From Sphingomonas adhaesiva (GTDB lineage: Bacteria; Pseudomonadota; Alphaproteobacteria; Sphingomonadales; Sphingomonadaceae), in the NCBI RefSeq assembly GCF_002374855.1, contig NZ_NWVC01000005.1:170543-234542 (forward strand): DNA of 64,000 bases. Reading direction: 5' to 3'. The notes beneath the pieces were generated by a model that did no database searches, was not told the DNA's origin, and saw only the letters and a list, made by a program, of their open reading frames with translations. Positions 1-9,717 of the stretch are shown here, in pieces. Positions within the stretch are counted from its first letter, which is position 1; every line of letters begins with the position of its first letter. The translations under genes were made by a program, and so were the position numbers.

Positions 1-2
1 AG

Positions 3-1940
3 AAGTGCTGCGGCGCGGTCTATATCGACACGCGCGAGAAGTTCGATCCGACGCCGGGCGCGCCGGGCGATTACGAGGTTGCGGCGCAGAACCGCATCGT
101 GTCGGTGTTGCAGAGCCTGGGCGGCGTGCTGCCCAGCGCGGGCAATCCGTACAACCGGCTGATCGCCAACACGCGCGGCCGCGCCTATTCGAACGTCACC
201 ACCGATTACGGCGTGTCGGCGCGCATCGGCTGGAACATCGGCAGCGTCCAGCTGATCTCGATCAGCGCGTATCGTGAGTACAAGGCCGGCGGCGCGGCCG
301 ACATCGACTATGGCAACGTCGACATCGGCTATCGCCCCGACGACGGCAACGCCTATCGCGAATTCCATACCTTCACGCAGGAAACCCGGCTGAGCGGCGG
401 GCTGTTCGGCGGGCGGCTCGACTGGCTGGTGGGCGGCTATTACGCGCACGAGGACCTGGAGGTCGTCGACAACCTGAAGTTCGGATCGCAGTATGGCGCG
501 TTCGCGGCGTGCCGCATGGTCGCGACGATCAATCCGGCCGCGGCGCTGCGCAACCCGGCCAATGCCGGCTGCCTGAGCACCGCCGGGCGCACCGCGCTGA
601 CCGCGGCGGTGGGGCCGACGATCATCGGCGGGATCGACCGGCTGAGCACGATGAGCAACGTCGGCAGCCTGCGCGACGTGTACGACCAGGGCAGCCGCAA
701 CTGGGCGCTGTTCACGCACAACATCTTCAAGCTGACCGATACGCTGAGCGTCACCGGCGGCCTGCGCTACACGCATGAGAGCAAGACGCTGAACGCGGCG
801 TTCAACAACAACAACACCGCCTGCCCGGCGCAGCAGGCCGCACTCGGCCCGCTGCTGGGCAGCACCAACGCCACGCTGCGGTCGCTGGCGGCGGGGATCA
901 TCACGCTGACCTGCACCGGCAATTCGTCGTCGGCACTGACCGGCCTGCCGATCCGCGACAAGGTGGACGAAGGACAGCTGACCGGCACCGCCGTCTTGTC
1001 GTGGAAGCCGGTGCCCAGCACGCTGCTGTACGCATCCTATGCGCGCGGGTACAAGGCGGGCGGCTTCAACCTCGACCGGTCGGACCTGTCGGCGACGGTG
1101 TTCGCGACGCCGACCGCGGCCAGCGCGGTGAACCTGCGGTTCGATCCGGAAACGGTCAACGCCTATGAAATGGGCGTCAAGTACAGCTCGCGCCAGTTCA
1201 CCGCGAACCTGGCGGCGTACCGGTCGGAATTCCGCAACTTCCAGCTGAACACCTTCAACGGGACCAACTACATCGTCCAGAACATCGGGTCGTGCGGCAC
1301 GTCGCTGAACGGTGCGGACCGCGACGAATCGTCCACCACCGGCGCGTGCACCGGCAAGGTCGGCACCGGCGTGGTGACGCAGGGGTTCGAGCTGGAGGGC
1401 GGTGCCTATCCCGCGCCGGACGTCACCTTCACGCTGGGCTATACCTATGCCCACACCCAGTATCGCGACAATCTGGTCGGCAGCGCATCGGGCGAGGCGC
1501 TGAACGCGGCGCTGTTCCTGCTGCCGGGCAACCAGATGTCGAACGCGCCGCGCCACACCGTCACCAGTTCGGCCACCTGGACGCCGCCGCTGGGCACGGG
1601 CGGGCTGACCGCGCTGTTCTACGTCGATAGCCGGTTGAGCAGCGACTATAACACCGGGTCGGACCTGTTCGCGGAAAAGAACCAGGACGGTTTCTTCCTG
1701 GTCAACGCGCGCGTCGGCGTGCGCGGGCGCGACCAGCGCTGGGCGCTGGAATTCTGGGGCCAGAACGTCTTCGACACCGATTACCAGCAGGTCGCTTTCT
1801 CCGCCCCGTTCCAGGGCGCGGGCAGCGTATCGCAGGTCCAGCGGTTCGGTTCGCCCAGCTTCGCCACGGGCAATGCGCTGTTCGCCAGCTTCCTGGCCGA
1901 ACCGCGCACCTATGGCGTGACGCTGCGCTCGCGCTTCTGA
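3..1940 (+). CDS. TonB-dependent receptor, C-terminal part (5' end outside window)
   Basis: The open frame runs from the window edge, so the signal peptide and most of the plug are missing and the visible 645 codons are the beta-barrel. The barrel shows alternating aromatic/polar strands, a YASYARGYKAGGFN stretch typical of iron or glycan TonB receptors in sphingomonads, and a C-terminal strand ending in a terminal Phe (GVTLRSRF), the outer-membrane insertion signal. It would import a ligand across the outer membrane using TonB energy; the ligand cannot be told from this part. A chemoreceptor gene follows 30 bases downstream on the same strand, so the two may be co-transcribed. Confidence 0.9.
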   Translation, partial: KCCGAVYIDTREKFDPTPGAPGDYEVAAQNRIVSVLQSLGGVLPSAGNPYNRLIANTRGRAYSNVTTDYGVSARIGWNIGSVQLISISAYREYKAGGAADIDYGNVDIGYRPDDGNAYREFHTFTQETRLSGGLFGGRLDWLVGGYYAHEDLEVVDNLKFGSQYGAFAACRMVATINPAAALRNPANAGCLSTAGRTALTAAVGPTIIGGIDRLSTMSNVGSLRDVYDQGSRNWALFTHNIFKLTDTLSVTGGLRYTHESKTLNAAFNNNNTACPAQQAALGPLLGSTNATLRSLAAGIITLTCTGNSSSALTGLPIRDKVDEGQLTGTAVLSWKPVPSTLLYASYARGYKAGGFNLDRSDLSATVFATPTAASAVNLRFDPETVNAYEMGVKYSSRQFTANLAAYRSEFRNFQLNTFNGTNYIVQNIGSCGTSLNGADRDESSTTGACTGKVGTGVVTQGFELEGGAYPAPDVTFTLGYTYAHTQYRDNLVGSASGEALNAALFLLPGNQMSNAPRHTVTSSATWTPPLGTGGLTALFYVDSRLSSDYNTGSDLFAEKNQDGFFLVNARVGVRGRDQRWALEFWGQNVFDTDYQQVAFSAPFQGAGSVSQVQRFGSPSFATGNALFASFLAEPRTYGVTLRSRF

Positions 1941-1970
1941 TCGAAACCTTCACGAACGGGTCGCTCCTCC

Positions 1971-3770
1971 ATGAAGATACCTCGCAAGCTGGGCTGGTCG
2001 TTCCTGGCCATCATCGCGACCGCGGCACTGGTGATGGGGGTGTTCCTTGCCACCATCCTGATGATCGCGCGCTCCACCGAGCACAGCAACGACAGCCAGA
2101 GCGTCTTTGCCAAGGCGCTGACGCTGGAGACCGCGATCCTGCGCCAGAACAGCCAGTTCCGCGGCTTCCTGGTGACGGGCGACGTGACGTACCTCAAATC
2201 CTATGACGAGGGGCGCACCGAGTTCGACAAGACCGCGGTCGAGCTGGACGCGATGCTGGACGACCCGCAGCAGAAGGCGCTGCTGGCCGAGGCGCGCGAG
2301 AAGACGCTGGAATGGCGCCGCGACTGGGGCGACCGGCTGATCCCGTGGGTGAAGGCCGGGCGCCGCGACGAGGCGCAGCAGGTGGTGCGCGATGCCGGCA
2401 AGAAGGTGCTGGTGAGCGCGATCGCGCTGCCGCTGCGCGCGCTGCGCGCCAAGGAGACCGAGGACCTGGCGGTCTATGCCGAGCGCCAGCGCTGGGCGAT
2501 CGACACCGCGCTGATCGTCCTGGGGATCGGCACGATCGCGCTGATCGGCATCGCCATCGGCCTGTCGCGGATGCTGACGCGGCAGATCGCGCGGCCGATC
2601 ACCGCGCTGACCGCGACGATGGCCGAACTGGCCGACGGGCGGCACGATATCCGCGTCACCGGCACGTCGCGCAGCGACGAACTGGGCGACATGGCGCGCG
2701 CGGTCGAGGTGTTCCGCCAGACCGCCGCCGCCAAGGAGGCCGCCGACCAGGACCGCGCCGCCGCGATGGCGGCGATCGGCAGCAGCCTGAGCCGCCTGTC
2801 GGAGGCCGACCTGACCGCGCGGATCAGCGACGTGCCCGAAGCGTTCCGCCGCCTGTCCGACGATTTCAACGCCGCCACCGGCAGCCTGTCGCACGTGCTG
2901 GGTGGGGTGCGCCGCAGCGTCGAGGCGATCAAGCAGAACACCGGCGAGATCAGCGACGCGACAGGCGACCTGTCGCTGCGTACCGAGCAGGAGGCCGCCG
3001 CGCTCCAGCAATCGGCATCGGCGCTGGACGAGGTGACGCGTTCGATCCGCGACGGCGCCGGCGCGGCGACCAGCGCGAGCGCGGCGATGGCGCAGACCCG
3101 CGCCGAGGCCGAGCAGGGCGGCGATGTGGTGCGCCGCGCGATCGGCGCGATGAACGGGATCGAACAGGCCAGCAACGAGATCGCCGAGATCATCACGATG
3201 ATCGACGGCATCGCCTTCCAGACCAACCTGCTGGCGCTGAACGCGGGCGTCGAGGCGGCGCGCGCGGGCGAGGCGGGCAAGGGCTTCGCGGTCGTGGCCA
3301 GCGAGGTGCGTGCGCTGGCACAGCGGTCCGCCGATGCCGCCACCGAGGTGAAGGCGCGCGTGTCCGCCGCGTCCACCCATGTGCGCGCGGGTGCCGAGCT
3401 GGTCGACCAGACTGGCCAGGCGCTGAACCGCATCATCGAGCGGGTGACGAGCGTCAGCACCTCGATCGACGCGGTGGCGCGATCGTCGGACGAACAGGCG
3501 CAGAGCCTGGGGCAGATCAACGTCGCGATCGGCGAGATGGACGCGATGACGCAGCAGAACGCCGCGATGGTCGAGGAAACCTCCGCCGCCGCGCGCCGGC
3601 TGGTGGAGGAGGCCGAGCAGCTGGCCGCCTCCGTCGCGACCTTCGTCATCGACGGTGCGCCGGTCGTCGCGATGGCCGCGCCGCGGGCCGCGCGCCGTGC
3701 CCCCGCTCCCGCTCCCGCCACGTCGGCCGCGCCGCGGCTGGTCGCCAATGGTGACTGGTCGGCGTTTTGA
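1971..3770 (+). CDS. Methyl-accepting chemotaxis protein with CHASE3-like sensor
   Basis: The 599-aa product has an N-terminal membrane segment (about residues 12-33), a periplasmic CHASE3-like helical region (about 40-170), a second membrane segment (about 180-200), a HAMP domain followed by a second HAMP-like stretch, and a C-terminal coiled-coil signalling domain. The hairpin tip of the signalling domain is recognisable as the conserved [24 protein letters not shown] sequence near residues 405-425. Such proteins signal to CheA/CheW at the inner membrane. No che or flagellar genes lie in the window. It lies between a TonB receptor and a DUF2332 gene, whose possible TTG start overlaps its stop codon. 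Confidence 0.92.
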   Translation: MKIPRKLGWSFLAIIATAALVMGVFLATILMIARSTEHSNDSQSVFAKALTLETAILRQNSQFRGFLVTGDVTYLKSYDEGRTEFDKTAVELDAMLDDPQQKALLAEAREKTLEWRRDWGDRLIPWVKAGRRDEAQQVVRDAGKKVLVSAIALPLRALRAKETEDLAVYAERQRWAIDTALIVLGIGTIALIGIAIGLSRMLTRQIARPITALTATMAELADGRHDIRVTGTSRSDELGDMARAVEVFRQTAAAKEAADQDRAAAMAAIGSSLSRLSEADLTARISDVPEAFRRLSDDFNAATGSLSHVLGGVRRSVEAIKQNTGEISDATGDLSLRTEQEAAALQQSASALDEVTRSIRDGAGAATSASAAMAQTRAEAEQGGDVVRRAIGAMNGIEQASNEIAEIITMIDGIAFQTNLLALNAGVEAARAGEAGKGFAVVASEVRALAQRSADAATEVKARVSAASTHVRAGAELVDQTGQALNRIIERVTSVSTSIDAVARSSDEQAQSLGQINVAIGEMDAMTQQNAAMVEETSAAARRLVEEAEQLAASVATFVIDGAPVVAMAAPRAARRAPAPAPATSAAPRLVANGDWSAF

Positions 3771-3823
3771 CCGATATGTTCGCGGCGATCGACCATCGTC
3801 CCGCCGATACGGAAGAGGCCGAG

Positions 3824-4864
3824 ATGACCGCCGCCGCCAGCCCGACCGGCCCGCTGGGCCGCCACGCCGCGGCGGTGCGTGCGATGGGATCGCGCTTCGT
3901 CGCCGACGTGCTGGCGGCGGGCGAGCGGCAATTGTGGCGCGCGCCGCGCACCGCCGCGCTGATCGCCGGCTGGCCCGGCGATGCCGCCGCCGATGCGCTG
4001 GCGATGCGGTTCCACGCCGCGCTGCACGCGCTGGCGCGGCGCGGCGCCGATGCGGCGCTGGCGGCGCTGTTCCACGATGCGGCGGGCGATGTCGACCGCG
4101 GGGTCGGCGCGGCGATGGCGGCGCACGATGCGTTCATTGCCGACTGGATGCGCCATGTGCCGCAGACCAACGAGGTCGGCCGCACCGGCGCGATCATGGC
4201 GGCGCTGATGGTCCTCGCCACACGGCGCGCCTTGCCGGTGGCGCTGCGCGAACTGGGCGCGAGTGCGGGGCTGAACCTGTTGCTGGCGCGCTATGCCCAC
4301 CATCTGGGCGGGGTGGCGGCGGGCGATCCGGCGTCGCCGGTGCGGGTCGCGCCGCGCTGGACCGGCACCGCGCCGCCCGCCGCGCCGGTGACGATTGCGT
4401 CGGCGCGCGGGGTCGACCTGCGGCCGCTCGACGTGCGCGACGACGAGGCGTGCGAGCGGTTGATGGCGCATGTCTGGGCCGACGAGCCGGCACGCGCGCA
4501 GCGGCTGGAGGCGGCGCTGCGCATCGCGCGCGCCGACCCGCCGCAGCTGGCGCGCGGCGACATCGCCGACTGGCTGCCCGCGCAGCTGGGCGAACCGCAG
4601 CCGGCGGGCGAGTGGCGGGTCGTCGTCCATTCGATGGCGCTTCAATATTGCGATGCGCGCGCCCGCGCGGCGGTGGACCACGCCTTTGCGACGGCCGGCG
4701 CACGCGCCGATGCGGCGCGGCCGCTGGCGCGGATCGGGTTCGAATGGACCGCGGCGCGCGACGCGGTGCACCTGTCGCTGACGACCTGGCCCGATGGCGT
4801 GACGGAGCATCTGGCGACCTGCCACGCTTATGGCGCGTGGGTCGACTGGCACGGGGCGCGCTGA
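3824..4864 (+). CDS. DUF2332 family protein
   Basis: The 346-aa product looks like the DUF2332 family of uncharacterised alphaproteobacterial and actinobacterial proteins, with features such as the NEVGRTGAIMAALM helix and the RELGASAGLNLL motif. The latter resembles the glycine-rich loop of a methyltransferase fold, but no activity is known to me. I chose the ATG at 3824 because a good Shine-Dalgarno (GGAAGAGG) sits 5-6 bases upstream. A TTG at 3767 overlapping the chemoreceptor stop (TTGA) would add 19 residues. It faces the T3SS gene cluster tail to tail. Confidence 0.75.
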   Translation: MTAAASPTGPLGRHAAAVRAMGSRFVADVLAAGERQLWRAPRTAALIAGWPGDAAADALAMRFHAALHALARRGADAALAALFHDAAGDVDRGVGAAMAAHDAFIADWMRHVPQTNEVGRTGAIMAALMVLATRRALPVALRELGASAGLNLLLARYAHHLGGVAAGDPASPVRVAPRWTGTAPPAAPVTIASARGVDLRPLDVRDDEACERLMAHVWADEPARAQRLEAALRIARADPPQLARGDIADWLPAQLGEPQPAGEWRVVVHSMALQYCDARARAAVDHAFATAGARADAARPLARIGFEWTAARDAVHLSLTTWPDGVTEHLATCHAYGAWVDWHGAR

Positions 4865-4870
4865 AGTTCA

Positions 4871-4893
4871 CGCGGAGGCGCGGAGACGCGGAG
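4871..4893 (+). repeat. Three tandem CGCGGAG heptamers, 8-base period
   Basis: CGCGGAG occurs at 4871, 4879 and 4887 in the short intergenic region between two convergent genes. I recall similar GCGGAG-rich intergenic strings from sphingomonad genomes. No function is evident; there is no clear hairpin with a T-run, so I do not call it a terminator. Confidence 0.5.
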
Positions 4894-4971
4894 GGTTTTC
4901 AGGCGTCTGTGGTGTGACCGCCTCCGTCCGGTTGACGTCTGGCGATGACGCTTCGCGTCGGTGGCCGCGCC

Positions 4972-5613
4972 TCAGCCCGCCTCGGCCGCCAGACCGCCGA
5001 TCGACAGGCCGGATTTTGCCAGTGCGTCGCCGAGCGTGTCGAGCGGGGGCGGGGCGCTGCCCGCGGCCATTTCGACGGTGACGTCGAGCAGCCCGTCGGC
5101 GGTGCGCACCAGCCGCGCGCCGGTGGCGGGCCAGCTGTCGTTGCCGAAGCGCACCCGCACCTCGCGCGCGCCACGGCCGTTTTCGCGCGTCCACAGATCG
5201 GCGAGCATCTGCGCGAAGCCGGACGGATCGACCTGCGGCGCGGGCGGGTGCGCCGCGACCGTCACCGGCAGCGCGCCGGGTTGCGCGAAGCCGCCGAAGC
5301 CCTGATCGGCAGAGCGTTCGCCGTCGCGGCGGTCCAGCGCGGCGCGATCGTCCGCCGCGCGCCATTCGCCGTTCGCCAGCGCGTCAGCGCCGCGATCGGT
5401 GCCGGCCATGGAGCCGGTGCGTGCGCCGCCCTGCTGCGGCGTCGCGCGGGCGCCGGCCTGCGGCTGCCCCGGCAGCGGCCCCTGCTGACGTCGGGCGTTC
5501 GCCAGCGCCTCGCGCATCGCCTGGACGTCCTGCGCCGCAGGGGCGGTGCGCAGGGCGGAGCGGGCGGGGGAGCGCGGCGCGTGGCTGCGCGTGGTGGCCG
5601 GGACGTCGCTCAT
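4972..5613 (-). CDS. sctP: Candidate T3SS needle-length/substrate-switch protein (SctP/HpaP-like)
   Basis: The 213-aa product has a low-complexity Ala/Pro/Gln/Arg-rich N-terminal half and a folded C-terminal domain (about residues 130-200). The C-terminal domain resembles the FliK/YscP/HpaP substrate-specificity switch domain, which binds the export gate SctU. The call rests on this layout and on its place directly after sctN and sctO, where sctP is usual. The ATG at 5613 has a perfect AGGAGG and overlaps the stop of sctO by 4 bases (ATGA). It is the last gene of the minus-strand T3SS run. HpaP-like proteins are poorly conserved, so the assignment is moderate. Confidence 0.65.
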   Translation of the reverse strand: MSDVPATTRSHAPRSPARSALRTAPAAQDVQAMREALANARRQQGPLPGQPQAGARATPQQGGARTGSMAGTDRGADALANGEWRAADDRAALDRRDGERSADQGFGGFAQPGALPVTVAAHPPAPQVDPSGFAQMLADLWTRENGRGAREVRVRFGNDSWPATGARLVRTADGLLDVTVEMAAGSAPPPLDTLGDALAKSGLSIGGLAAEAG

Positions 5614-6068
5614 CGGAACCTCCTGATGTCTTCGCTGTCGAGCGCCTGGCGCTCCTCCTCCAGCCGCAGCGCGTGGCGGCGCATCGCGCCGACCCGCGTG
5701 GCGACCGCGTCGTGGCGTGCCTGTGCCACGATCATCGCGCGCCGCCGCTCGCCTTCGTCGGCGAGGCATTGTTCCTCGGCGGCGCGGGCCTGCGCGACGG
5801 TTTCGCTCGCGATCGACCGGTCGAACCGCGCGCGATCGAGCAACGCGAGCAGCCGTTCGGCCTCCGCCGGGTCGGTGGCCAGATCGGCGCGCGCGGCGTC
5901 ATGCGCGGCGCCGGCGGCATCGGCGGCGGCATCCGCGTCGCGGCGCGTGCGCTCGGCCTCCTGCGTCGCGGCGCGCGCCGCCGCCAGCCGCGCGGCGGCG
6001 GCGCGGACGCGCACGTCGCGCAGGCGGACGAGCTGCCCGGCCTGGCGGATCGCGTCGCGCGCGCTCAT
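5610..6068 (-). CDS. sctO: T3SS central stalk protein SctO (FliJ/YscO/HrpB7-like)
   Basis: This 152-aa protein is almost entirely charged helix (Ala/Arg/Glu heptads), as expected for the two-helix coiled coil of SctO/FliJ. In the family this protein inserts into the SctN hexamer and contacts the SctV export gate. Sequence similarity in the family is low, so the call rests on size, predicted coiled coil and position immediately after sctN. It overlaps sctN and sctP by ATGA on both sides, so the three are probably translated together. Confidence 0.75.
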   Translation of the reverse strand: MSARDAIRQAGQLVRLRDVRVRAAAARLAAARAATQEAERTRRDADAAADAAGAAHDAARADLATDPAEAERLLALLDRARFDRSIASETVAQARAAEEQCLADEGERRRAMIVAQARHDAVATRVGAMRRHALRLEEERQALDSEDIRRFR

Positions 6069-7402
6069 CCGCCGATGCTCCTGAGCGCGAGCAGCGCATT
6101 GGGCATCGGGCTGCGCTCGGTTTCCGGCTGGCGCAGCAGCGCGTCGATCTCCGGCCGCGCGGCGATGGCGCGATCGGCGAACGCGTCGGCGCCGGGGCGA
6201 TATTCGCCGACCTGCACCAGGAATTCGATCTCGGCATGTTTGGCCATCAGCGCGCGCACCGCGGTGGCGGCGGCGCGATGATCCGGGGCGGCGAGGCGGG
6301 TGAACAGCCGCGACAGGCTGCCCAGCACGTCGACCGCGGGATAATGGCCCGCCGCACCCAGCTTGCGCGACAGCAGGATATGCCCGTCGAGGATCGAGCG
6401 CACTTCCTCCCCCACCGGATCGCCGCCGTCCTCATCCTCCAGGAGGACGGTGTAGACGCCGGTGATCGCGCCGTTCGCATCGGTGCCCGCACGCTCGAAC
6501 AGGCGCGGCAGTTCGGCGAAGACCGACGGCGGGAAGCCGCGCCGGACCGCCGGTTCGCCCGCCGCCAGCCCGATCTCGCGCAGTGCGCGGGCGAAGCGGG
6601 TGACCGAATCCATCAGCAGCAGCACGCTCTTGCCCTGGCTGCGGAACCCCTCGGCGATGGCGGTGGCGTGGTGCGCGGCGCGCACCCGTTCCATCGCGGC
6701 GCGATCGGACGTGGCGCAGACGATCACCGACCGCGCCAGCCCGTCGTCGCCCAGCGCGTCGATGATGAATTCGCGCACCTCGCGCCCGCGCTCGCCGATC
6801 AGCGAGATGACGATCACCTCCGCCTTCGCGAAGCGCGCGAGCATCCCCAGCAGCGTCGACTTGCCCCCGCCGGCGGCGGCGAACACGCCCATCCGCTGTC
6901 CTTCGCCCAGCGTCAGCAGCGTGTCGATCGCGCGCACGCCGGTTTCCAGCGGACGGTCGATCAGCGTGCGCTCCATCGGGGAGGGGGCAGGCGCGTGGAG
7001 CGGGACGGTCGGCAGGCCGGCGGGCAGGTCGCCCCTGCCGTCGATCGGCCGGCCCCGCCCGTCGAGCACGCGGCCAAGCAGCGCGGCGCCATAGGGGACG
7101 CGATCCTCGCCGGGGCGTACCACCACCTCGGCATCGGCGGACAGGCCGCGCACGTCGCCCAGCGGGGTCAGGATCGTGGCATGGCCGGCGATCCCGACCA
7201 CCTCCGCCATCACCGCATCGCCGGTGGCGGGGACGATCACCTCGCACGTCTCGCCGATGCGCGCGGCGATGCCGGTGACCTTCATCGTCGTGCCGAGCAG
7301 TTCGACCAGCCGCCCGCGCCGCTCGACCGTGGTGGAGCGGTGCAGCCGGGCGAGCAGGTCGTCGACCCCGCCGTCCAGCAGCGCGTCGCGCGGGGCGATC
7401 AT
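6065..7402 (-). CDS. sctN: T3SS ATPase SctN
   Basis: The 445-aa product is a hexameric F1-like ATPase that unfolds T3SS substrates and releases their chaperones at the inner-membrane export gate. It shows a Walker A loop (GVFAAAGGGKST, about residues 172-183), the GERGREVREFI motif (about 203-213), the Walker B region (LLLMDSVTRFARA) and the conserved PPSVFAELPRLFERAG segment. The start at 7402 was chosen because it overlaps the sctL stop (ATGA) and gives the family's usual length of about 440 aa. The flagellar paralogue FliI is unlikely given the neighbouring secretin and sctD. Confidence 0.96.
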   Translation of the reverse strand: MIAPRDALLDGGVDDLLARLHRSTTVERRGRLVELLGTTMKVTGIAARIGETCEVIVPATGDAVMAEVVGIAGHATILTPLGDVRGLSADAEVVVRPGEDRVPYGAALLGRVLDGRGRPIDGRGDLPAGLPTVPLHAPAPSPMERTLIDRPLETGVRAIDTLLTLGEGQRMGVFAAAGGGKSTLLGMLARFAKAEVIVISLIGERGREVREFIIDALGDDGLARSVIVCATSDRAAMERVRAAHHATAIAEGFRSQGKSVLLLMDSVTRFARALREIGLAAGEPAVRRGFPPSVFAELPRLFERAGTDANGAITGVYTVLLEDEDGGDPVGEEVRSILDGHILLSRKLGAAGHYPAVDVLGSLSRLFTRLAAPDHRAAATAVRALMAKHAEIEFLVQVGEYRPGADAFADRAIAARPEIDALLRQPETERSPMPNALLALRSIGG

Positions 7403-7995
7403 CCCGCGATCCCCCAGGCGCGCGACAGCGCGGCAAGCTGCGTCTCCAGCCCGGCATGGACCTCGCCCAGCGGGGTGGCGAGGACGCAATCGTCGGGGGC
7501 GAGCCGCGAGTCGCCCTCCACGCGGGCGCGCGGGCCGAGCCGCGCGGCGGCCGCCGCCACGACATCGGGGTGCACGCGCACCACCGGCAGCGGATCGGGC
7601 GCTACCGACGCGGCGGCGCGATCGGCGAGCGCGGCGACCATGTCGCCGGGGCCGAGATCGGCGGCGATGCGGCGGACCACCTCCAGCGCGAGGCGCGCCA
7701 GATCGTCGCGCTGCGCAGCGGCACGCGCGGTGTCGGCGGCGGCGAGGCGCAGCAGTTCGTCGCGCACCTGCGCCGCGCCGGTCGCCAGCCCCTCGGCATG
7801 GCCGGCGGCGCGCGCTTCCTCGCGCGCGGCATCGGCGGCGGTGCGCGCGTCGGCGGCGGCGGCGTCGCGGATCGCGGCGGCGGCCTCCAGCAGGGTGCGC
7901 GCCTCAGAGAAGGCGGGCAGGTCCGCGGCGGGGACGATCGGATCGTCGCGCACCAGCGTCGCGGCGGCATCGGCGTGAATCAGTACGTAGCTCAT
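7399..7995 (-). CDS. sctL: T3SS stator protein SctL (FliH/YscL/HrpB5-like)
   Basis: The 198-aa protein has an Ala/Arg-rich helical N-terminal half with small-residue repeats (AxxEARAAGHAEGLA) and a C-terminal domain (about residues 95-190) with the VRVHPDVV and LATPLGEVHAGLETQL motifs typical of FliH/SctL/V-ATPase E. In the family it links the ATPase to SctQ and SctK in the cytoplasmic sorting platform. The ATG at 7995 overlaps the stop of the upstream sctK-like gene by ATGA, and its own stop overlaps sctN. Confidence 0.9.
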   Translation of the reverse strand: MSYVLIHADAAATLVRDDPIVPAADLPAFSEARTLLEAAAAIRDAAAADARTAADAAREEARAAGHAEGLATGAAQVRDELLRLAAADTARAAAQRDDLARLALEVVRRIAADLGPGDMVAALADRAAASVAPDPLPVVRVHPDVVAAAAARLGPRARVEGDSRLAPDDCVLATPLGEVHAGLETQLAALSRAWGIAG

Positions 7996-8501
7996 GCGGC
8001 GCCCTCCCGCGCGGCGGCGGCGACCGCGAAGCGCGCCAGCGCGGCGTCGCAGCGGCGCGCGGCGGTCGGCGCCCATTCGAGATAGCGGTGCAGCACGCCC
8101 GGCAGCGCCGCGCGCAGCAGGTCGAAACCGAGCGCGTCGATCGCATCCCCGCCGACCGCGCCGACCCCGCCGCCCGGCACGTCGGGGGCGAGCGCGATCG
8201 CGGCGTCGAGCGCGCTGTCGCCCGCGCGGCGCGCCAGTTCGCGCAGCCAGTCGCCGTCGATCGACGCGGCGATCGCGGGCGCCATCGCGACCAGCGCGGC
8301 GCGCACCGACAGGCGCATCAGCGCCGGTCGCGGGCGTTGCAGCCAGTCGGGCGCCCGCGACAGGTCGGCGAAGCTGGCGGCGACCGGCGCGGGGCCGCGT
8401 TCGATCAGCGCACGCGCGCGCCGCTCCCCACGCTCGCCCGCCAGTTCGGCAAGGCTGGCGCCGATCCGCGCCAGCGCCGCGCGTTCCGCCGCCGCGCTCA
8501 C
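7992..8501 (-). CDS. sctK: T3SS sorting-platform adaptor, SctK/HrpB4-like
   Basis: The 169-aa product has no strong motif, but its place between sctJ and sctL is that of YscK/HrpB4, the adaptor linking the inner-membrane ring to SctQ-SctL. The helical composition and a conserved-looking PDWLQRPRPALMRL segment near the middle fit that family. I chose the GTG at 8501 because it overlaps the sctJ stop (GTGA), the coupling pattern used throughout this operon. The frame stays open much further upstream, but that part lies inside sctJ and is a shadow. Confidence 0.7.
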   Translation of the reverse strand: MSAAAERAALARIGASLAELAGERGERRARALIERGPAPVAASFADLSRAPDWLQRPRPALMRLSVRAALVAMAPAIAASIDGDWLRELARRAGDSALDAAIALAPDVPGGGVGAVGGDAIDALGFDLLRAALPGVLHRYLEWAPTAARRCDAALARFAVAAAAREGAA

Positions 8502-9268
8502 GGCTGGACGTCCTGCGGCACGATCGCGCGGCGGGTCGCGGCCTGACGCCGCAAGCGCCAGCGGCGCAGGCCCGGATAGGCGAGCGCGCCGACCACCGCG
8601 AGCGCACCGATCGCCAGCGCCCAGACCAGCGTGTCGCCGCCGCCGCCCGGGGCGACGGGGGTGCCGACCGCGACCGGTGCCGGCGCGGCGGCGAAGGTTT
8701 CGACGCTGACGTTTTCGTATTTCAGCCCCTCGATCGAATTGACGACCAGTGCCTTGATCTTGCCGATCTGGCCGTTGATGTCGGTGCCGGGGCGGTATTT
8801 GATGAACACCGAGGCGCTGGCGGGCGCCTTCTGCTCGGCGAGCGGCGCATCCTCGGGCAGCGCCAGATGGACGCGCGCCTGCACCACGCCGTCGATCTCC
8901 GTCAGCGTGCGCGACAGTTCCTGGCTGAGCCCCCAGTTGAGCCGCGCGCGCTCCTCGGTGGGGGAGGAGACGAAGCCTTCCTTCTTGAACACGGTGCCGA
9001 GCGTCGCGAAATCCTGGCGCGGATAGCCCTGCGACTGCAGGATCTCCACCGCGCGGCCGAAATCGCCCTTCGCGGTGGTGAGCGTCCAGCCGTTCTCGCC
9101 CGCGCTGGTCTTGTCGGCCTCGATCCCCGACCGCTGGAGCACCGCGATCATCTCGTTGGCCTGCGCCTCGGTCAGCTTGCCGTACAGTTCGGCGCGGCCG
9201 CACGCGGCCAGGAGGAGAAGCCCCAGCGCGGCCAGCACGATCCGCACCTGTCGCACGATGGTGTCCAT
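8498..9268 (-). CDS. sctJ: T3SS inner-membrane ring lipoprotein SctJ
   Basis: The 256-aa product belongs to the YscJ/HrcJ/PrgK family and forms the inner ring of the injectisome basal body. It has a lipoprotein signal ending LLLLAAC (acylated Cys23), the two ring-building modules (about 25-75 and 105-190, including LSRTLTEIDGVVQARVHLALP), and a C-terminal membrane helix (about 215-235) with a basic cytoplasmic tail. The single-pass lipoprotein form distinguishes it from flagellar FliF, which is about twice as long. The gene follows the sctI gene by 26 bases with an AGGAGGAG-type Shine-Dalgarno. Confidence 0.96.
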   Translation of the reverse strand: MDTIVRQVRIVLAALGLLLLAACGRAELYGKLTEAQANEMIAVLQRSGIEADKTSAGENGWTLTTAKGDFGRAVEILQSQGYPRQDFATLGTVFKKEGFVSSPTEERARLNWGLSQELSRTLTEIDGVVQARVHLALPEDAPLAEQKAPASASVFIKYRPGTDINGQIGKIKALVVNSIEGLKYENVSVETFAAAPAPVAVGTPVAPGGGGDTLVWALAIGALAVVGALAYPGLRRWRLRRQAATRRAIVPQDVQP

Positions 9269-9294
9269 CCGCCGCTCCTCCTCCCGCCGGCGCG

Positions 9295-9705
9295 TCACGA
9301 TTGCTGCCGGAACAGCTGCTGCACCCCGTCGGAGGTGCGGTTGGCGATGTTCGACGTCAGCTGGCAGTGGAACATGAATTCGTGGCACTTCATCGTCAGG
9401 TTGACGACCTCGCCCGGGGTCATGTCCGCGCCCTTCGCCGAGGCGGCCTGCGCGTAATCGGCGACATTGCGCGCCTCTCCGTTCACCTTTTCCAGCTGGG
9501 TGAACATCGCCTTGATCGCGGGCGACAGCTGGTCCGGCCCGCCCACGGGGGACGCGCCGGATGCTGCTGCGGTCATCGACGACTGGAAGCTGGTGATGTC
9601 GGCGATGGACGCATTCGGCCCGGCCTGGATGGTATCGGCCGGCGGCATCGCGATCCCGGCGCCGCCGGCGCCCGCGGCGGATGCCGCAATGGCTTCGATC
9701 GACAT
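9295..9705 (-). CDS. sctI: T3SS inner rod protein SctI, HrpB2-type
   Basis: The 136-aa product has a disordered Ala/Gly-rich N-terminus, as in secreted early substrates. Its C-terminal helix pattern (TPGEVVNLTMKCHEF, then TSDGVQQLFRQQS at the very end) matches what I recall of HrpB2 from Xanthomonas and Ralstonia. HrpB2/SctI forms the rod that joins the export gate to the needle. Gene order (small gene, sctI, sctJ, sctK, sctL, sctN, sctO) copies the Hrp2 hrpB operon. This is the best sequence hint that the system is related to the Hrp2/Rhizobium side of T3SS diversity. Confidence 0.85.
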   Translation of the reverse strand: MSIEAIAASAAGAGGAGIAMPPADTIQAGPNASIADITSFQSSMTAAASGASPVGGPDQLSPAIKAMFTQLEKVNGEARNVADYAQAASAKGADMTPGEVVNLTMKCHEFMFHCQLTSNIANRTSDGVQQLFRQQS

Positions 9706-9717
9706 GTGCGGCCCTCC